DNA from: an uncultured Kangiella sp.
GTDB lineage: Bacteria; Pseudomonadota; Gammaproteobacteria; Enterobacterales; DSM-103792
DNA length: 13,544 nucleotides
NCBI GenBank assembly: GCA_946481205.1
Contig: CAMLNB010000088.1
Span: forward strand, 1 to 13,544
Direction: 5' to 3'
Part shown: positions 1 through 6,678 of the stretch, piece after piece
Layout of the letters: the number at the start of each line of letters is the position of its first letter
Position numbering within the stretch: position 1 is the stretch's first letter
Made by a program: the position numbers and the translations under genes
The notes under the pieces: model-generated
The model's database searches: none
Told to the model about the DNA's origin: nothing
The model's input: only the letters and a program-made list of their open reading frames with translations

Positions 1-206
1 ACCGGGATTTCAAACAGATTGGCGAAATGATCGGCGGTTTTGCAGATCGGCGCGAACACTTCACCGGCTTCAGGCCGCGTGGCAACTTTCTGTGGATGGA
101 TGCGCTGTTGCTTGAGGTATTGCACCCGGCCCAGGCCCATCCGCAACCAGACAATCGCTGTCAGCAGCACCATGACAAATACCGGGTACAGCAATGCCTG
201 ATTCAT
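1..206 (-). CDS. MAPEG family membrane protein, N-terminal part (runs off the left edge)
   Basis: The 68 visible residues start at ATG 206-204 and stay open to the window edge, so this is the N-terminal half of a protein that normally has about 130-150 residues. The start has a good ribosome site, AAAGGA, eight bases upstream. The first helix is MNQALLYPVFVMVLLTAIVW, followed by RMGLGRVQYLKQQRIHPQ, then a polar stretch ending in ADHFANLFEIP. This pattern (a helix, a basic loop with R-x-x-x-I, then N-L-F-E-x-P entering the second helix) is that of the MAPEG family, membrane-associated eicosanoid/glutathione-metabolism-like proteins whose bacterial members mostly lack an assigned substrate. The protein would sit in the inner membrane. 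It lies 84 bases downstream of the small membrane gene on the same strand and may share its transcript. Family assignment is by recall of the motif; the function is unknown. Confidence 0.75.
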   Translation of the reverse strand, partial: MNQALLYPVFVMVLLTAIVWLRMGLGRVQYLKQQRIHPQKVATRPEAGEVFAPICKTADHFANLFEIP

Positions 207-290
207 GCTCTACGTCCTTTGTTTGCTGCGGTGTCGCTGATAAGGCCAAACGACCTCTTCAGCAATGAAGTGACTGAACACTGCAGCCAC

Positions 291-488
291 TCATGGTTGC
301 GGGTTGTCGTCCGGCGCTTTCGGCGCATTCGGGTCTTTGCGAAACCACAGATAGAGTGCCAACACGATGGGTCCGGCAAAGGCGCCCAAGAGCACGTAAG
401 GCAATGGCGGCTTGCCGCGGCGTTTGGCCCAGATGGCCATGGCGATTGCACCCAGTATGCCGAGCACTATGTAAATCCGGATCAGCAC
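291..488 (-). CDS. Small two-helix membrane protein, hypothetical (GTG start)
   Basis: This encodes 65 residues. I chose the GTG at 488-486 because a perfect AGGAGG lies seven bases upstream of it (496-501 on the plus strand), whereas the longer open frame to 542 has an unlikely arginine/glycine-rich beginning. The protein starts with a hydrophobic helix (residues 2-20, IRIYIVLGILGAIAMAIW), has a short basic loop AKRRGKPP, then a second helix (about residues 30-49, ending ALYLWF). It finishes in a charged, proline-rich tail KDPNAPKAPDDNPQP. The layout predicts a small inner-membrane hairpin with both ends on the same side. I do not recognise the family. It has its own plausible promoter at 515-543 and is separated from the upstream aldehyde dehydrogenase by a strong terminator, so it appears to begin a transcript that could continue into the MAPEG gene. 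Confidence 0.7.
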   Translation of the reverse strand: MLIRIYIVLGILGAIAMAIWAKRRGKPPLPYVLLGAFAGPIVLALYLWFRKDPNAPKAPDDNPQP

Positions 489-514
489 AGGCTGCCCTCC
501 TCTTCGATGGCCGC

Positions 515-543
515 ATTCTACGGATAAACTCCGCGCCAGCAAA
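515..543 (-). promoter_or_regulatory. Candidate sigma-70 promoter for the small membrane gene
   Basis: Read on the minus strand, TAGAAT at 520-515 (5 of 6 to the -10 consensus) follows TTTGCT or TTGCTG (543-537) with a 16-17 base spacer. Transcription would begin near 508 and give a leader of about 20 bases before the AGGAGG/GTG start at 488. The -35 match is only 3 of 6, so this rests on the -10 and on the position between a terminator and a well-placed start. Confidence 0.4.
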
Positions 544-553
544 TGACCAAAAC

Positions 554-586
554 AAAAGCCGTGTCGGCTGAGCCGACACGGCTTTT
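554..586. terminator. Bidirectional hairpin terminator after the aldehyde dehydrogenase
   Basis: GCCGTGTCGGC (558-568) and GCCGACACGGC (572-582) form a perfect 11-bp stem with a 3-base loop. It is extended by AAAA/TTTT on the outside to 15 pairs, with a further T run to 588. It lies about 43 bases past the stop of the minus-strand aldehyde dehydrogenase. The flanking A and T tracts would let it work in both directions. Confidence 0.92.
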
Positions 587-630
587 TTGCTCGTCGTTAC
601 CGGTTCCGCGTCACGCGGCGACAACAGCGA

Positions 631-2133
631 TCAAGGTTCCAGGTTGATCCAGGTAGATTTAAGCTCGGTGTACTTGTCGAGTGCGTGCAACGACTTGTCG
701 CGGCCATTGCCGGATTGTTTGTAACCGCCAAATGGCGTGGTGATGTCACCACCGTCATAGCAGTTGATCCAGACCGAGCCGGCGCGCACCGCTTTGGCGG
801 TTTTGTGCGCCTTGCTGATATCACGGGTCCAGAGCGCAGCGGCGAGACCGTAGTGGGTATCGTTGGCGATGCGCACGGCCTCTTCGGCGTCTTTGAAGGT
901 CAAGACGGACAGCACGGGACCAAAGATTTCATCGCGGGCAATGGTGTGGTGCGGCTGCACCGCGCCGAATACGGTGGGCTCGACAAAGTAGCCACCCGTT
1001 TCTTTCAGCGTTTGCTTGCCGCCGGTCAGCAGCTTGCAACCCTCCTCGTTGGCTTTTTGGATGAAGCCGAGCACGGTGTTCATTTGCTTGTCATCGACCA
1101 GCGCGCCGACCTTGGTGGCGGGATCGAGCGGATCGCCCGGTTGCCAGCCTTTGGCTTTTTCCAGCACACGCTGAACAAACTCATCGGCAATGGCTTGCTC
1201 AACCAACAAGCGCGAACCGGCGGAGCACATTTCACCTTGGTTGTAGAAAATGCCGTACGCCGCCGCTTCCGCCGCCGCATCCATGTTCGGACAATCGGCG
1301 AAAACGATATGTGGACTCTTGCCACCGCACTCGAGCCAAGCACGTTTGAGGTTGCTCTGCCCAGCCATTTGCATGATCTGTTTGCCAACGGCGGTTGAGC
1401 CGGTGAACGCGATGCAGTCGACATCCATGTGCAATGCCAAGGCTTTGCCAACGGTGTGGCCGTAGCCGGGCAGCACGTTCAGCACGCCGGGCGGCAGACC
1501 CGCTTCGAGCGCAAGTTCGGCCAGACGCAGTGCCGACAGCGGCGATTTTTCGGACGGCTTCAGAATGACGCTGTTACCGGCAACCAGTGCCGGCCCCAGC
1601 TTCCAGGCCGTCATCAGCAGCGGAAAATTCCACGGGACGATACAGGCAACCACACCGACCGGTTCGCGCGTGGTCAAACCGATTTCGGCTTCGCTGGTGG
1701 GCGAGACTTCGTCGTAAATCTTGTCGATGGCTTCGCCAAACCAGCGAATGCAGTTGGCCGAGCTGCGGACATCAACGGTCAGCGAATCGGTGATCGGCTT
1801 GCCCATGTCCAGCGTTTCGAGCAACGCCAGTTCCTCTTGATGCTGCAGCATCAGTTCGGCCCAGCGCACCATGATCATTTTGCGCTGGCGAGGACTCTTG
1901 CGACTCCAGACACCAGACTCGAACGTGCGCCGGGCAATTTTTACCGCTGCTTCGGCATCGGGAGCATCACACTCGGCGACTTGGGTCAGTTCACGACCAT
2001 TGAGTGGACTGATGCTGGCGAAGGTTTTGCCGGATAGCGCGGCGACAAACTTGCCGTCGATCAGAGCTTGATTACGAAAGGAAAGCGCGCGGGCTTTTTC
2101 TTGCCACTGCTGCTTGGTCAGGCTGTTGCTCAT
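631..2133 (-). CDS. puuC: NAD(P)-dependent aldehyde dehydrogenase, PuuC-like (gamma-glutamyl-gamma-aminobutyraldehyde / omega-aminoaldehyde dehydrogenase)
   Basis: The 500-residue length is typical of the aldehyde dehydrogenase superfamily. Visible catalytic elements are N169 in VPWNF, the cofactor lysine K192 in LKPSEKSPLS, the Rossmann turn GSTAVG (245-250), the general base E268 in LECGGKSP, and the nucleophile C303 in YNQGEMCSAG. It ends with PFGGYKQSGNGRDKSLHAL. Stretches such as ELALLETLDMGKPI, REPVGVVACIVPWNFPLL and NGRDKSLHALDKYTELK closely follow Escherichia coli PuuC, which oxidises gamma-glutamyl-aminobutyraldehyde in putrescine breakdown; Pseudomonas homologues act on several aminoaldehydes. 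The gene sits next to a PuuR-like regulator and a beta-alanine aminotransferase, which supports a role in polyamine catabolism. No gamma-glutamylputrescine synthetase or oxidase is in the window, so the natural substrate could equally be a free aminoaldehyde such as 3-aminopropanal. The ATG is preceded only by GAGACAG as a ribosome site, and that sequence is one arm of an inverted repeat. Confidence 0.92.
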   Translation of the reverse strand: MSNSLTKQQWQEKARALSFRNQALIDGKFVAALSGKTFASISPLNGRELTQVAECDAPDAEAAVKIARRTFESGVWSRKSPRQRKMIMVRWAELMLQHQEELALLETLDMGKPITDSLTVDVRSSANCIRWFGEAIDKIYDEVSPTSEAEIGLTTREPVGVVACIVPWNFPLLMTAWKLGPALVAGNSVILKPSEKSPLSALRLAELALEAGLPPGVLNVLPGYGHTVGKALALHMDVDCIAFTGSTAVGKQIMQMAGQSNLKRAWLECGGKSPHIVFADCPNMDAAAEAAAYGIFYNQGEMCSAGSRLLVEQAIADEFVQRVLEKAKGWQPGDPLDPATKVGALVDDKQMNTVLGFIQKANEEGCKLLTGGKQTLKETGGYFVEPTVFGAVQPHHTIARDEIFGPVLSVLTFKDAEEAVRIANDTHYGLAAALWTRDISKAHKTAKAVRAGSVWINCYDGGDITTPFGGYKQSGNGRDKSLHALDKYTELKSTWINLEP

Positions 2134-2140
2134 GATGGCT

Positions 2141-2168
2141 CTGTCTCTTTGTTGTTTCAGTGAGACAG
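2141..2168 (-). promoter_or_regulatory. Inverted repeat covering the ribosome site of the aldehyde dehydrogenase gene
   Basis: CTGTCTC (2141-2147) and GAGACAG (2162-2168) are perfect complements. Allowing two mismatches the arms grow to 11 bases (2141-2151 and 2158-2168). The arm centres are 21 bp apart, two helical turns, as expected for a dimeric DNA-binding protein. In the minus-strand transcript the same arms form a hairpin that buries GAGACAG, the only ribosome-binding-like sequence, 8-14 bases before the ATG. It may therefore be an operator, a translational switch, or both. Which one cannot be decided from sequence alone. Confidence 0.45.
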
Positions 2169-2246
2169 CGCAAGAGCTCGGCGGAAGATGTCACAAAAGC
2201 GAGCTGAGCGATGGCAGATTGGGTGTCGCCAGCGCACAAGAACCAG

Positions 2247-2263
2247 AGTGTACACTTAGTACA
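2247..2263. promoter_or_regulatory. Palindromic site in the regulator / aldehyde dehydrogenase gap
   Basis: AGTGTACACT (2247-2256) is a perfect 10-bp palindrome overlapping a second dyad, TGTAC-ACTTA-GTACA (2249-2263). It lies 114-130 bases upstream of the aldehyde dehydrogenase start, in the 219-base gap before the regulator's stop. It is a candidate operator, possibly for the neighbouring XRE-cupin protein. I see no copy of the full motif at the other control regions of the cluster, which weakens that link. Confidence 0.35.
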
Positions 2264-2280
2264 TGAGGATGGCTTTTCTT

Positions 2281-2333
2281 AAAAAAGCTCCTTCGGGTTC
2301 GAGGCACTGCCGACGCCCAAGCTGTCGAGCTCA
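2281..2333 (-). terminator. Possible terminator of the XRE-cupin regulator gene
   Basis: On the minus strand a run of six T (2286-2281) directly follows an imperfect stem: outer AGCTC/GAGCT and inner CTTGGG/CCCgAAG with bulges. It lies about 20-70 bases past the regulator stop. The stem is irregular, so confidence is low. Confidence 0.3.
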
Positions 2334-2352
2334 GACGTTTTGGTGACGTCTT

Positions 2353-2901
2353 CTAGAAGCTCGGCGGCGAGTTGGCCGACACTATCTCACACGGTTCTTC
2401 ACCGACATTGCGGAAGCGGTGCGGTATTTTGGACTCGAAATAATACGAGTCGCCCGGGCCGAGCAGGCGCACATCGGCGCCCACCGTCAATTCAATCTGG
2501 CCCCGCACCACAACGCCGCCCTCTTCGCCTTCATGGGTCAGCATGTCGGCGCCGGTGTCGGTACCCGGCTCGTAAATTTCCCGCAGGATCGACATCTGGC
2601 GACCGTGCCGGTCGTAACCGACCAGCCGATAGGAGATGCCTTCCTTGCCCAGATCCGGCAGCTCACTGGCCTGGTAAAAGGTCTTGTGCTGATCGACGAC
2701 TTCGGCGGTAAAGAACTCGGCCAGCGAGATGGGGATGCCATCCAGCACCTTCTTCAGCGAGGCGATAGACGGGCTGACCCGGTTCTGCTCAATCAATGAA
2801 ATCAGGCCGTTGGTGACACCGGCCCGCTTGGCCAATGCCCGCTGCGACAGCTCATGTTTCTGGCGGACCGCCTTCAAACGCTCGCCGATGTCCTCGCTCA
2901 T
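2353..2901 (-). CDS. puuR: XRE-family helix-turn-helix regulator with C-terminal cupin domain, PuuR-like
   Basis: The protein has 182 residues from MSEDIGERLK; E. coli PuuR has 185. An upstream in-frame start would add 17 residues rich in Gly/Thr/Ser that do not resemble the family, so I chose the ATG at 2901. Residues 5-60 are a lambda-repressor-type helix-turn-helix, with LSQRALAKRAGVTNGLISLI and NRVSPSIASLKKVLDGIPISLAEFF. Residues about 105-180 are a cupin barrel with HEGEEGGVVVRGQIELTVG, GPGDSYYFESKIPHRFRN and the end SANSPPSF, matching the HQGEEIGTV, GIPHSF and HTPTTF landmarks of PuuR. PuuR represses putrescine-utilisation genes in E. coli and is released by putrescine. Here the gene sits between a PuuC-type dehydrogenase and a divergent beta-alanine aminotransferase, so it most likely controls both. 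The ligand in this organism is an inference. Confidence 0.88.
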   Translation of the reverse strand: MSEDIGERLKAVRQKHELSQRALAKRAGVTNGLISLIEQNRVSPSIASLKKVLDGIPISLAEFFTAEVVDQHKTFYQASELPDLGKEGISYRLVGYDRHGRQMSILREIYEPGTDTGADMLTHEGEEGGVVVRGQIELTVGADVRLLGPGDSYYFESKIPHRFRNVGEEPCEIVSANSPPSF

Positions 2902-3040
2902 GCTCGTTACTGCCCCTGTAGAAGTATCGCCGCGGCCATTGTTTACCCCCACGCGTTGGCTTGAAACCGGGCCTTTCGACCACTCGTTTTTAGCCAGCCA
3001 TGTTTAGTAACTACAGCCACTCAAGGACCAGTTCGGGGCG

Positions 3041-3070
3041 AATATAGCCCAAATCCGGTCTTGTTGTTTA
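3041..3070 (-). promoter_or_regulatory. Candidate promoter of the regulator gene, overlapping the divergent promoter
   Basis: On the minus strand TATATT (3046-3041, 5 of 6) follows TAAACA (3070-3065, 4 of 6) with an 18-base spacer. Its -35 overlaps the -35 of the plus-strand promoter at 3061-3090, so binding of one repressor here could control both directions. It would give a leader of about 130 bases before the regulator start. Confidence 0.35.
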
Positions 3071-3090
3071 ATTTTTTAATCGGTTAAGAT
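3061..3090 (+). promoter_or_regulatory. Candidate promoter of the beta-alanine aminotransferase gene
   Basis: TTGTTG (3061-3066) and TAAGAT (3085-3090) are separated by 18 bases of AT-rich sequence (TTTAATTTTTTAAT), the most AT-rich patch in this gap. Transcription would start near 3097, which favours the ATG at 3122 over the in-frame ATG at 3089, because the latter would lie upstream of the transcript. Just downstream, CCGGGC (3092-3097) and GCCCGG (3107-3112) form a 6-bp dyad ending ten bases before the start codon. Confidence 0.4.
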
Positions 3091-3121
3091 GCCGGGCAGC
3101 TATGTCGCCCGGATACCTTAT

Positions 3122-4459
3122 ATGAGCCTGAATCAGCCGACCTTTAACCCCAAGGACCGCGACCAGCTCGACGCCTTCTGGATGCCGTTCACGGCCAACC
3201 GTCAGTTCAAGGCCGCCCCTCGCCTGCTCAAAAGCGCCAAGGGCATGTACTACACCGATGTCGATGGCCGCCAAATCCTCGACGGCACCGCCGGCCTCTG
3301 GTGCTGCAATGCCGGCCACGGCCGCGATGCCATCACCAAAGCCGTCCAGCATCAGATCGAGGAGCTGGATTATGCCCCAACCTTCCAGATGGGGCACCCG
3401 CTGCCGTTTGAGTTTGCCAATCGGCTGCGGCCGCATCTGCCGGGTGATATGAGTCATGTCTTCTTTACCAATTCCGGTTCGGAGTCAGTCGATACCGCGC
3501 TGAAAATCGCGCTCGCCTATCACCGTGTCCGTGGTGAGGGTGCGCGCCAACGTTTGATCGGTCGCGAAAAGGGCTATCACGGTGTTGGTTTCGGTGGCAT
3601 TTCTGTCGGCGGCCTAGTCAACAACCGCAAGTTTTTTGGTTCGCTGCTGAACGGTGTTGATCACCTGCCGCATACGCTGCTGAAAGCCAACAACTTCTCC
3701 CGCGGCCTGCCGAAACAAGGCGCGGAACTCGCTGACGAGCTCGAACGCATCATTGCGCTGCACGACGCCAGCACTGTTGCTGCCGTCATCGTCGAACCGA
3801 TTTCCGGTTCCGCGGGCGTGATCCTGCCGCCCGAGGGTTACCTGAAACGCCTGCGTGAGATCTGCGACAAGCACGGCATTCTGCTGATATTCGATGAAGT
3901 GATCACCGGATTTGGTCGCATCGGTATGCCATTTGCCGCCCAACGTTTTGGTGTGCAACCCGACATCATCACTTGCGCCAAGGGTCTGACCAACGGCGCG
4001 ATTCCGATGGGTGCAGTGTTTGTCCGCAAGCATATCCACGACACCTTCATGAACGGCCCGGACGGCGCCATTGAGTTGTTCCATGGCTACACTTATTCCG
4101 GCCACCCGGTCGCTTGCGCGGCCGGCATTGCCGCGATCGATATTTATGAGCAAGAAGGTCTGTTCAACAAAGCCATCGAGCTCGGCCAGTACTGGGAAGA
4201 TGCGCTGCACAGTCTGCGGGATTTGCCGCACGTCGCCGATATCCGTAACTACGGTTTGATCGGCGCCATCGAGCTGGAGCCGATCGCCGGCAGTCCGGGC
4301 AAACGTGCGTACAACGCGTTCACGCAAGCCTTCCAGCAAGGTGCGTTGATTCGGGTGACAGGCGACATCATTGCGCTGAGCCCACCGCTGATCATCGAGA
4401 AGAAGCACATCGATGAACTGTTTGGCGTGATCCGCGACGTGTTGAAACACAATATTTGA
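3122..4459 (+). CDS. bauA: Beta-alanine / omega-amino acid:pyruvate aminotransferase, class III PLP enzyme
   Basis: This 445-residue class III aminotransferase transfers the terminal amino group of an omega-amino acid (beta-alanine in the best-known relatives) to pyruvate, giving malonate semialdehyde and alanine. Visible landmarks are the N-terminal [12 protein letters not shown], cofactor-contact residues in [15 protein letters not shown] (N117-S120), [17 protein letters not shown], the PLP aspartate in [13 protein letters not shown] (D258), and the Schiff-base lysine K287 in [16 protein letters not shown]. These and [15 protein letters not shown] match Pseudomonas aeruginosa BauA (PA0132) closely. 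I chose the ATG at 3122 because the upstream ATG (3089) would add MPGSYVARIPY, which is not family-like and precedes the likely transcription start; the ribosome site is weak in either case. The gene is followed after 172 bases by the semialdehyde dehydrogenase, the next enzyme in the pathway, on the same strand. Confidence 0.9.
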   Translation: MSLNQPTFNPKDRDQLDAFWMPFTANRQFKAAPRLLKSAKGMYYTDVDGRQILDGTAGLWCCNAGHGRDAITKAVQHQIEELDYAPTFQMGHPLPFEFANRLRPHLPGDMSHVFFTNSGSESVDTALKIALAYHRVRGEGARQRLIGREKGYHGVGFGGISVGGLVNNRKFFGSLLNGVDHLPHTLLKANNFSRGLPKQGAELADELERIIALHDASTVAAVIVEPISGSAGVILPPEGYLKRLREICDKHGILLIFDEVITGFGRIGMPFAAQRFGVQPDIITCAKGLTNGAIPMGAVFVRKHIHDTFMNGPDGAIELFHGYTYSGHPVACAAGIAAIDIYEQEGLFNKAIELGQYWEDALHSLRDLPHVADIRNYGLIGAIELEPIAGSPGKRAYNAFTQAFQQGALIRVTGDIIALSPPLIIEKKHIDELFGVIRDVLKHNI

Positions 4460-4584
4460 TCGGCACCACATAACCCTACGGTTGGGAAAAAAAAGCAACA
4501 CCCGACGCATAGGATGTGCGCGGCAAAACGGGCTGGAGATAGTCGCCAGACTGTTACGGGGCACTCGTGTGGCTCCTGCCCAAG

Positions 4585-4620
4585 CTCTCCAACGAGAGAA
4601 AGCGAATGTGCCCACATTCG
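4585..4620 (+). promoter_or_regulatory. Two dyads in the leader of the semialdehyde dehydrogenase gene, one touching its ribosome site
   Basis: CTCTC-CAAC-GAGAG (4585-4598) is followed by the perfect 18-bp inverted repeat CGAATGTGCCCACATTCG (4603-4620). The last base of the second dyad is the first base of GAGG (4620-4623), the ribosome site eight bases before the ATG at 4632. As DNA it could be an operator; as RNA it is a 7-bp hairpin with a GCCC loop next to the ribosome site. It may let this gene be controlled separately from the aminotransferase upstream. Confidence 0.45.
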
Positions 4621-4631
4621 AGGTTCGCAAG

Positions 4632-6140
4632 ATGAAAACCATTCCACACTGGATCAATGGTCAAGACGCCGGTCTAGAAGACAAGGCTCTGACCGGGACC
4701 CGCTCGTCGCCAGTGTTCAACCCGGCCACCGGCGAACAAACCGGTTCACTGCTTCTCGCATCAAAAGCCGACGTGGAAACCGCGATTTCTGCGGCAGAAA
4801 AGGCCTTTCCGGCCTGGGCCGCCACACCGCCGCTGGTGCGCGCTCGCGTCATGTTCAAATTCAAGGAACTGATTGAACAGCACGCCGATGAGCTGGCCGC
4901 ATTGATTACCGCCGAGCACGGCAAAGTGCTATCCGATGCCAAAGGCGAATTGACCCGTGGCCTTGAAGTGGTCGAGTTTGCTTGCGGCATTCCGCAACTG
5001 CTGAAAGGCGAGTTCACCGAAAATGTCGGCCGCGATATCGACTCGTGGTCATTGCGGCAACCGCTCGGTGTTGTTGCTGGCATTACGCCATTCAATTTCC
5101 CGACGATGGTGCCGATGTGGATGTTTCCTGTCGCCATTGCCTGCGGCAACACGTTTGTGTTGAAGCCTTCCGAGCGTGACCCGTCAGCGCCCCGCCTACT
5201 TGCGCAATTGCTCAAGCAGGCGGGGCTGCCTGATGGCGTCTTCAATATCATTAACGGCGACAAGGAAGCGGTTGATACGCTGCTGACGGATCCGCGTATT
5301 CAAGCAGTGTCATTTGTGGGCTCGACGCCCATCGCGCAATACATCTACGCCACTGGCACAGCGCACGGTAAACGCGTGCAAGCGCTCGGCGGCGCCAAGA
5401 ATCATATGGTCGTGATGCCGGACGCGGATCTGGATCAAACCGTCAACGCGCTGATGGGCGCTGGCTACGGCTCTGCTGGTGAGCGCTGCATGGCGATTTC
5501 GGTGGCCGTTGCCGTTGGCGATATCGCGGAAAAATTGGTCGCCGCGCTGGAGCCGAAAGTGCGGGCACTGAAGATTGGTGCCGGCACGATGATCGATTGC
5601 GAAATGGGGCCACTGGTTACTGCTCAGCACCGCGACAAAGTGCGCGGCTATATCGACAGTGGTGTCGCCGAAGGCGCCAAACTGGTGGTCGACGGTCGCG
5701 GCCATAAAGTAGCCGGCCATGAAACGGGTTTTTTCCTTGGCGGTTCACTGTTCGATCACGTCAAACCGAACATGAAGATCTACCGGGAAGAAATTTTCGG
5801 ACCGGTGCTGTGCATTGTCCGCGTCAACAGCTTTGATGAAGCCGTGAAACTGATCAACGAGCACGAGTATGGCAACGGCACCGCGATCTTCACCCGCGAC
5901 GGCGATTGCGCGCGCCAGTTTGCCCATGCGATCCAGGTTGGCATGGTTGGCATCAATGTGCCGATTCCGGTGCCGATGGCCTTCCACTCGTTCGGTGGTT
6001 GGAAGAAATCGCTGTTTGGTGATCATCATATGCACGGCCCGGAAGGCGTGCGTTTCTACACCCGAATGAAAACGATCACCTCGCGCTGGCCCACCGGTAT
6101 CCGTGGTGGTGCTGAATTCGTCATGCCGACGATGAAGTGA
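4632..6140 (+). CDS. mmsA: CoA-acylating methylmalonate-semialdehyde / malonate-semialdehyde dehydrogenase
   Basis: The enzyme has 502 residues from [10 protein letters not shown]; an open frame reaches back to 4482 but those 50 residues do not resemble the family, and GAGG lies eight bases before the ATG at 4632. It converts (methyl)malonate semialdehyde plus CoA and NAD+ to acetyl- or propionyl-CoA with loss of CO2. Landmarks are [45 protein letters not shown], and the nucleophile C286 in [11 protein letters not shown]. The usual general-base glutamate of other aldehyde dehydrogenases (LELGGK) is absent; the matching segment reads [11 protein letters not shown]. That is the normal signature of the CoA-dependent subfamily and contrasts with the PuuC-like enzyme in this window. 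Following the beta-alanine aminotransferase, it is best read as the BauC/MmsA step that takes malonate semialdehyde to acetyl-CoA; a role in valine breakdown is also possible. Confidence 0.92.
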   Translation: MKTIPHWINGQDAGLEDKALTGTRSSPVFNPATGEQTGSLLLASKADVETAISAAEKAFPAWAATPPLVRARVMFKFKELIEQHADELAALITAEHGKVLSDAKGELTRGLEVVEFACGIPQLLKGEFTENVGRDIDSWSLRQPLGVVAGITPFNFPTMVPMWMFPVAIACGNTFVLKPSERDPSAPRLLAQLLKQAGLPDGVFNIINGDKEAVDTLLTDPRIQAVSFVGSTPIAQYIYATGTAHGKRVQALGGAKNHMVVMPDADLDQTVNALMGAGYGSAGERCMAISVAVAVGDIAEKLVAALEPKVRALKIGAGTMIDCEMGPLVTAQHRDKVRGYIDSGVAEGAKLVVDGRGHKVAGHETGFFLGGSLFDHVKPNMKIYREEIFGPVLCIVRVNSFDEAVKLINEHEYGNGTAIFTRDGDCARQFAHAIQVGMVGINVPIPVPMAFHSFGGWKKSLFGDHHMHGPEGVRFYTRMKTITSRWPTGIRGGAEFVMPTMK

Positions 6141-6190
6141 GGCTGCGGCGATCCGCCAGAGCGATCATCCGGCAAATTTCAGACAAACAA

Positions 6191-6219
6191 AAAGGCCACC
6201 TTGCGGTGGCCTTTTTTTT
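6191..6219. terminator. Hairpin terminator between the dehydrogenase and the lipoprotein gene
   Basis: AAAGGCCACC (6191-6200) and GGTGGCCTTT (6205-6214) pair perfectly over ten bases around the loop TTGC, followed by more T (to 6219). It ends the plus-strand aminotransferase/dehydrogenase transcript 50 bases after its stop. The A-rich left side means it can also stop the convergent minus-strand lipoprotein gene. Confidence 0.92.
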
Positions 6220-6252
6220 CAGTTCAGACCCGTTGCCGGGGCTGAGACCGAA

Positions 6253-6519
6253 TTACTCCTGAGCCGGAGCCGGAGTGGCTTCAGCCGGAGCGGCTTCGGC
6301 CGGGGCAGCTTCAGCCGGAGCGGCTTCGGCCGGAACAGCTTCAGCCGGAGCGGCTTCGGCCGGAGCAGCTTCAGCCGGAGCGGCTTCAGCAGCCGGAGCA
6401 GCTTCGGTCGCAGCCGGAGCGGCTTCAACGGCCGGGGTGGCTTCTTCAGCCGGTTGGTTGTTGCAAGCTGCCAGGGCAGCAACGGTGGCGGCCAGGGCCA
6501 GAATCTTCAGGGTCTTCAT
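6253..6519 (-). CDS. Small Ala/Pro/Glu pentapeptide-repeat lipoprotein
   Basis: This encodes 88 residues from MKTLKILALAATVAALAAC; a longer open frame to 6552 adds an unlikely MWRKFTRGNNP, and CGAGG lies ten bases before the chosen ATG. The N-terminus is a lipoprotein signal peptide: K2/K5, a hydrophobic core, and the lipobox L16-A17-A18-C19. The residue after the lipidated cysteine is Asn, not Asp, so the outer membrane is the more likely destination. The mature 70 residues are almost entirely Ala, Pro and Glu, built from AAPAE-type pentapeptides, ending TPAPAQE. There is no globular domain; it should be an extended acidic stalk, perhaps a spacer or periplasm/surface filler. I know of no assigned function. 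It lies 159 bases after the DUF502 gene and has its own candidate promoter. Confidence 0.8.
   Translation of the reverse strand: MKTLKILALAATVAALAACNNQPAEEATPAVEAAPAATEAAPAAEAAPAEAAPAEAAPAEAVPAEAAPAEAAPAEAAPAEATPAPAQE
6281..6387 (-). repeat. Tandem 30-bp repeat inside the lipoprotein gene (three full units plus a partial)
   Basis: Units at 6281-6310, 6311-6340 and 6341-6370 differ only at two positions near the end (GGG, GAA or GAG in CCGGnnCAGCT). A fourth copy breaks off after 17 bases at 6387. Each unit encodes two AAPAE-type pentapeptides, one written with TCAGCC and one with TCGGCC on the plus strand, so the DNA period is 30 although the protein period is 15. The near identity suggests recent expansion by slippage or unequal recombination. 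Confidence 0.9.
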
Positions 6520-6575
6520 GGGGTTATTGCCTCGAGTAAATTTGCGCCACAAAGGGAAAGGGTGTAGCGGGCAAA

Positions 6576-6605
6576 ATAGTACTCGTCGGTCAAGCGTAAA
6601 AACAA
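6576..6605 (-). promoter_or_regulatory. Candidate promoter of the lipoprotein gene
   Basis: On the minus strand TACTAT (6581-6576) follows TTGTTT (6605-6600) with an 18-base spacer. The gap 6520-6678 is otherwise AT-rich sequence around 6600-6640 with no convincing gene. Transcription would start near 6569, about 50 bases before the ATG. Confidence 0.4.
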
Positions 6606-6678
6606 CCGGCTACGCAACTATTTTTTACATTTTTAAGGATATCGCGCGCATTCGCCGTCATAAGCGAGCACAGCGCGT

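Noticed and set aside
685..1398. Plus-strand open frame of 237 codons opposite the PuuC-like gene
   Set aside because: Shadow of the aldehyde dehydrogenase; no domain and no ribosome site.
4460..4584. Promoter or terminator in the first part of the aminotransferase-dehydrogenase gap
   Set aside because: TTGGGA and TAGGAT are 22 bases apart, too far. The short AACC/GGTT dyad before the A run has no T tract on the coding strand. I see nothing firm in this stretch.
3614..4657. Minus-strand open frame of 347 codons across the aminotransferase
   Set aside because: Opposite a well-supported enzyme with active-site residues in place; no motif of its own.
6275..6440. Regular repeats that might be a CRISPR array
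   Set aside because: The units are contiguous with no unique spacers and keep the coding frame of the lipoprotein, so they are a coding tandem repeat.
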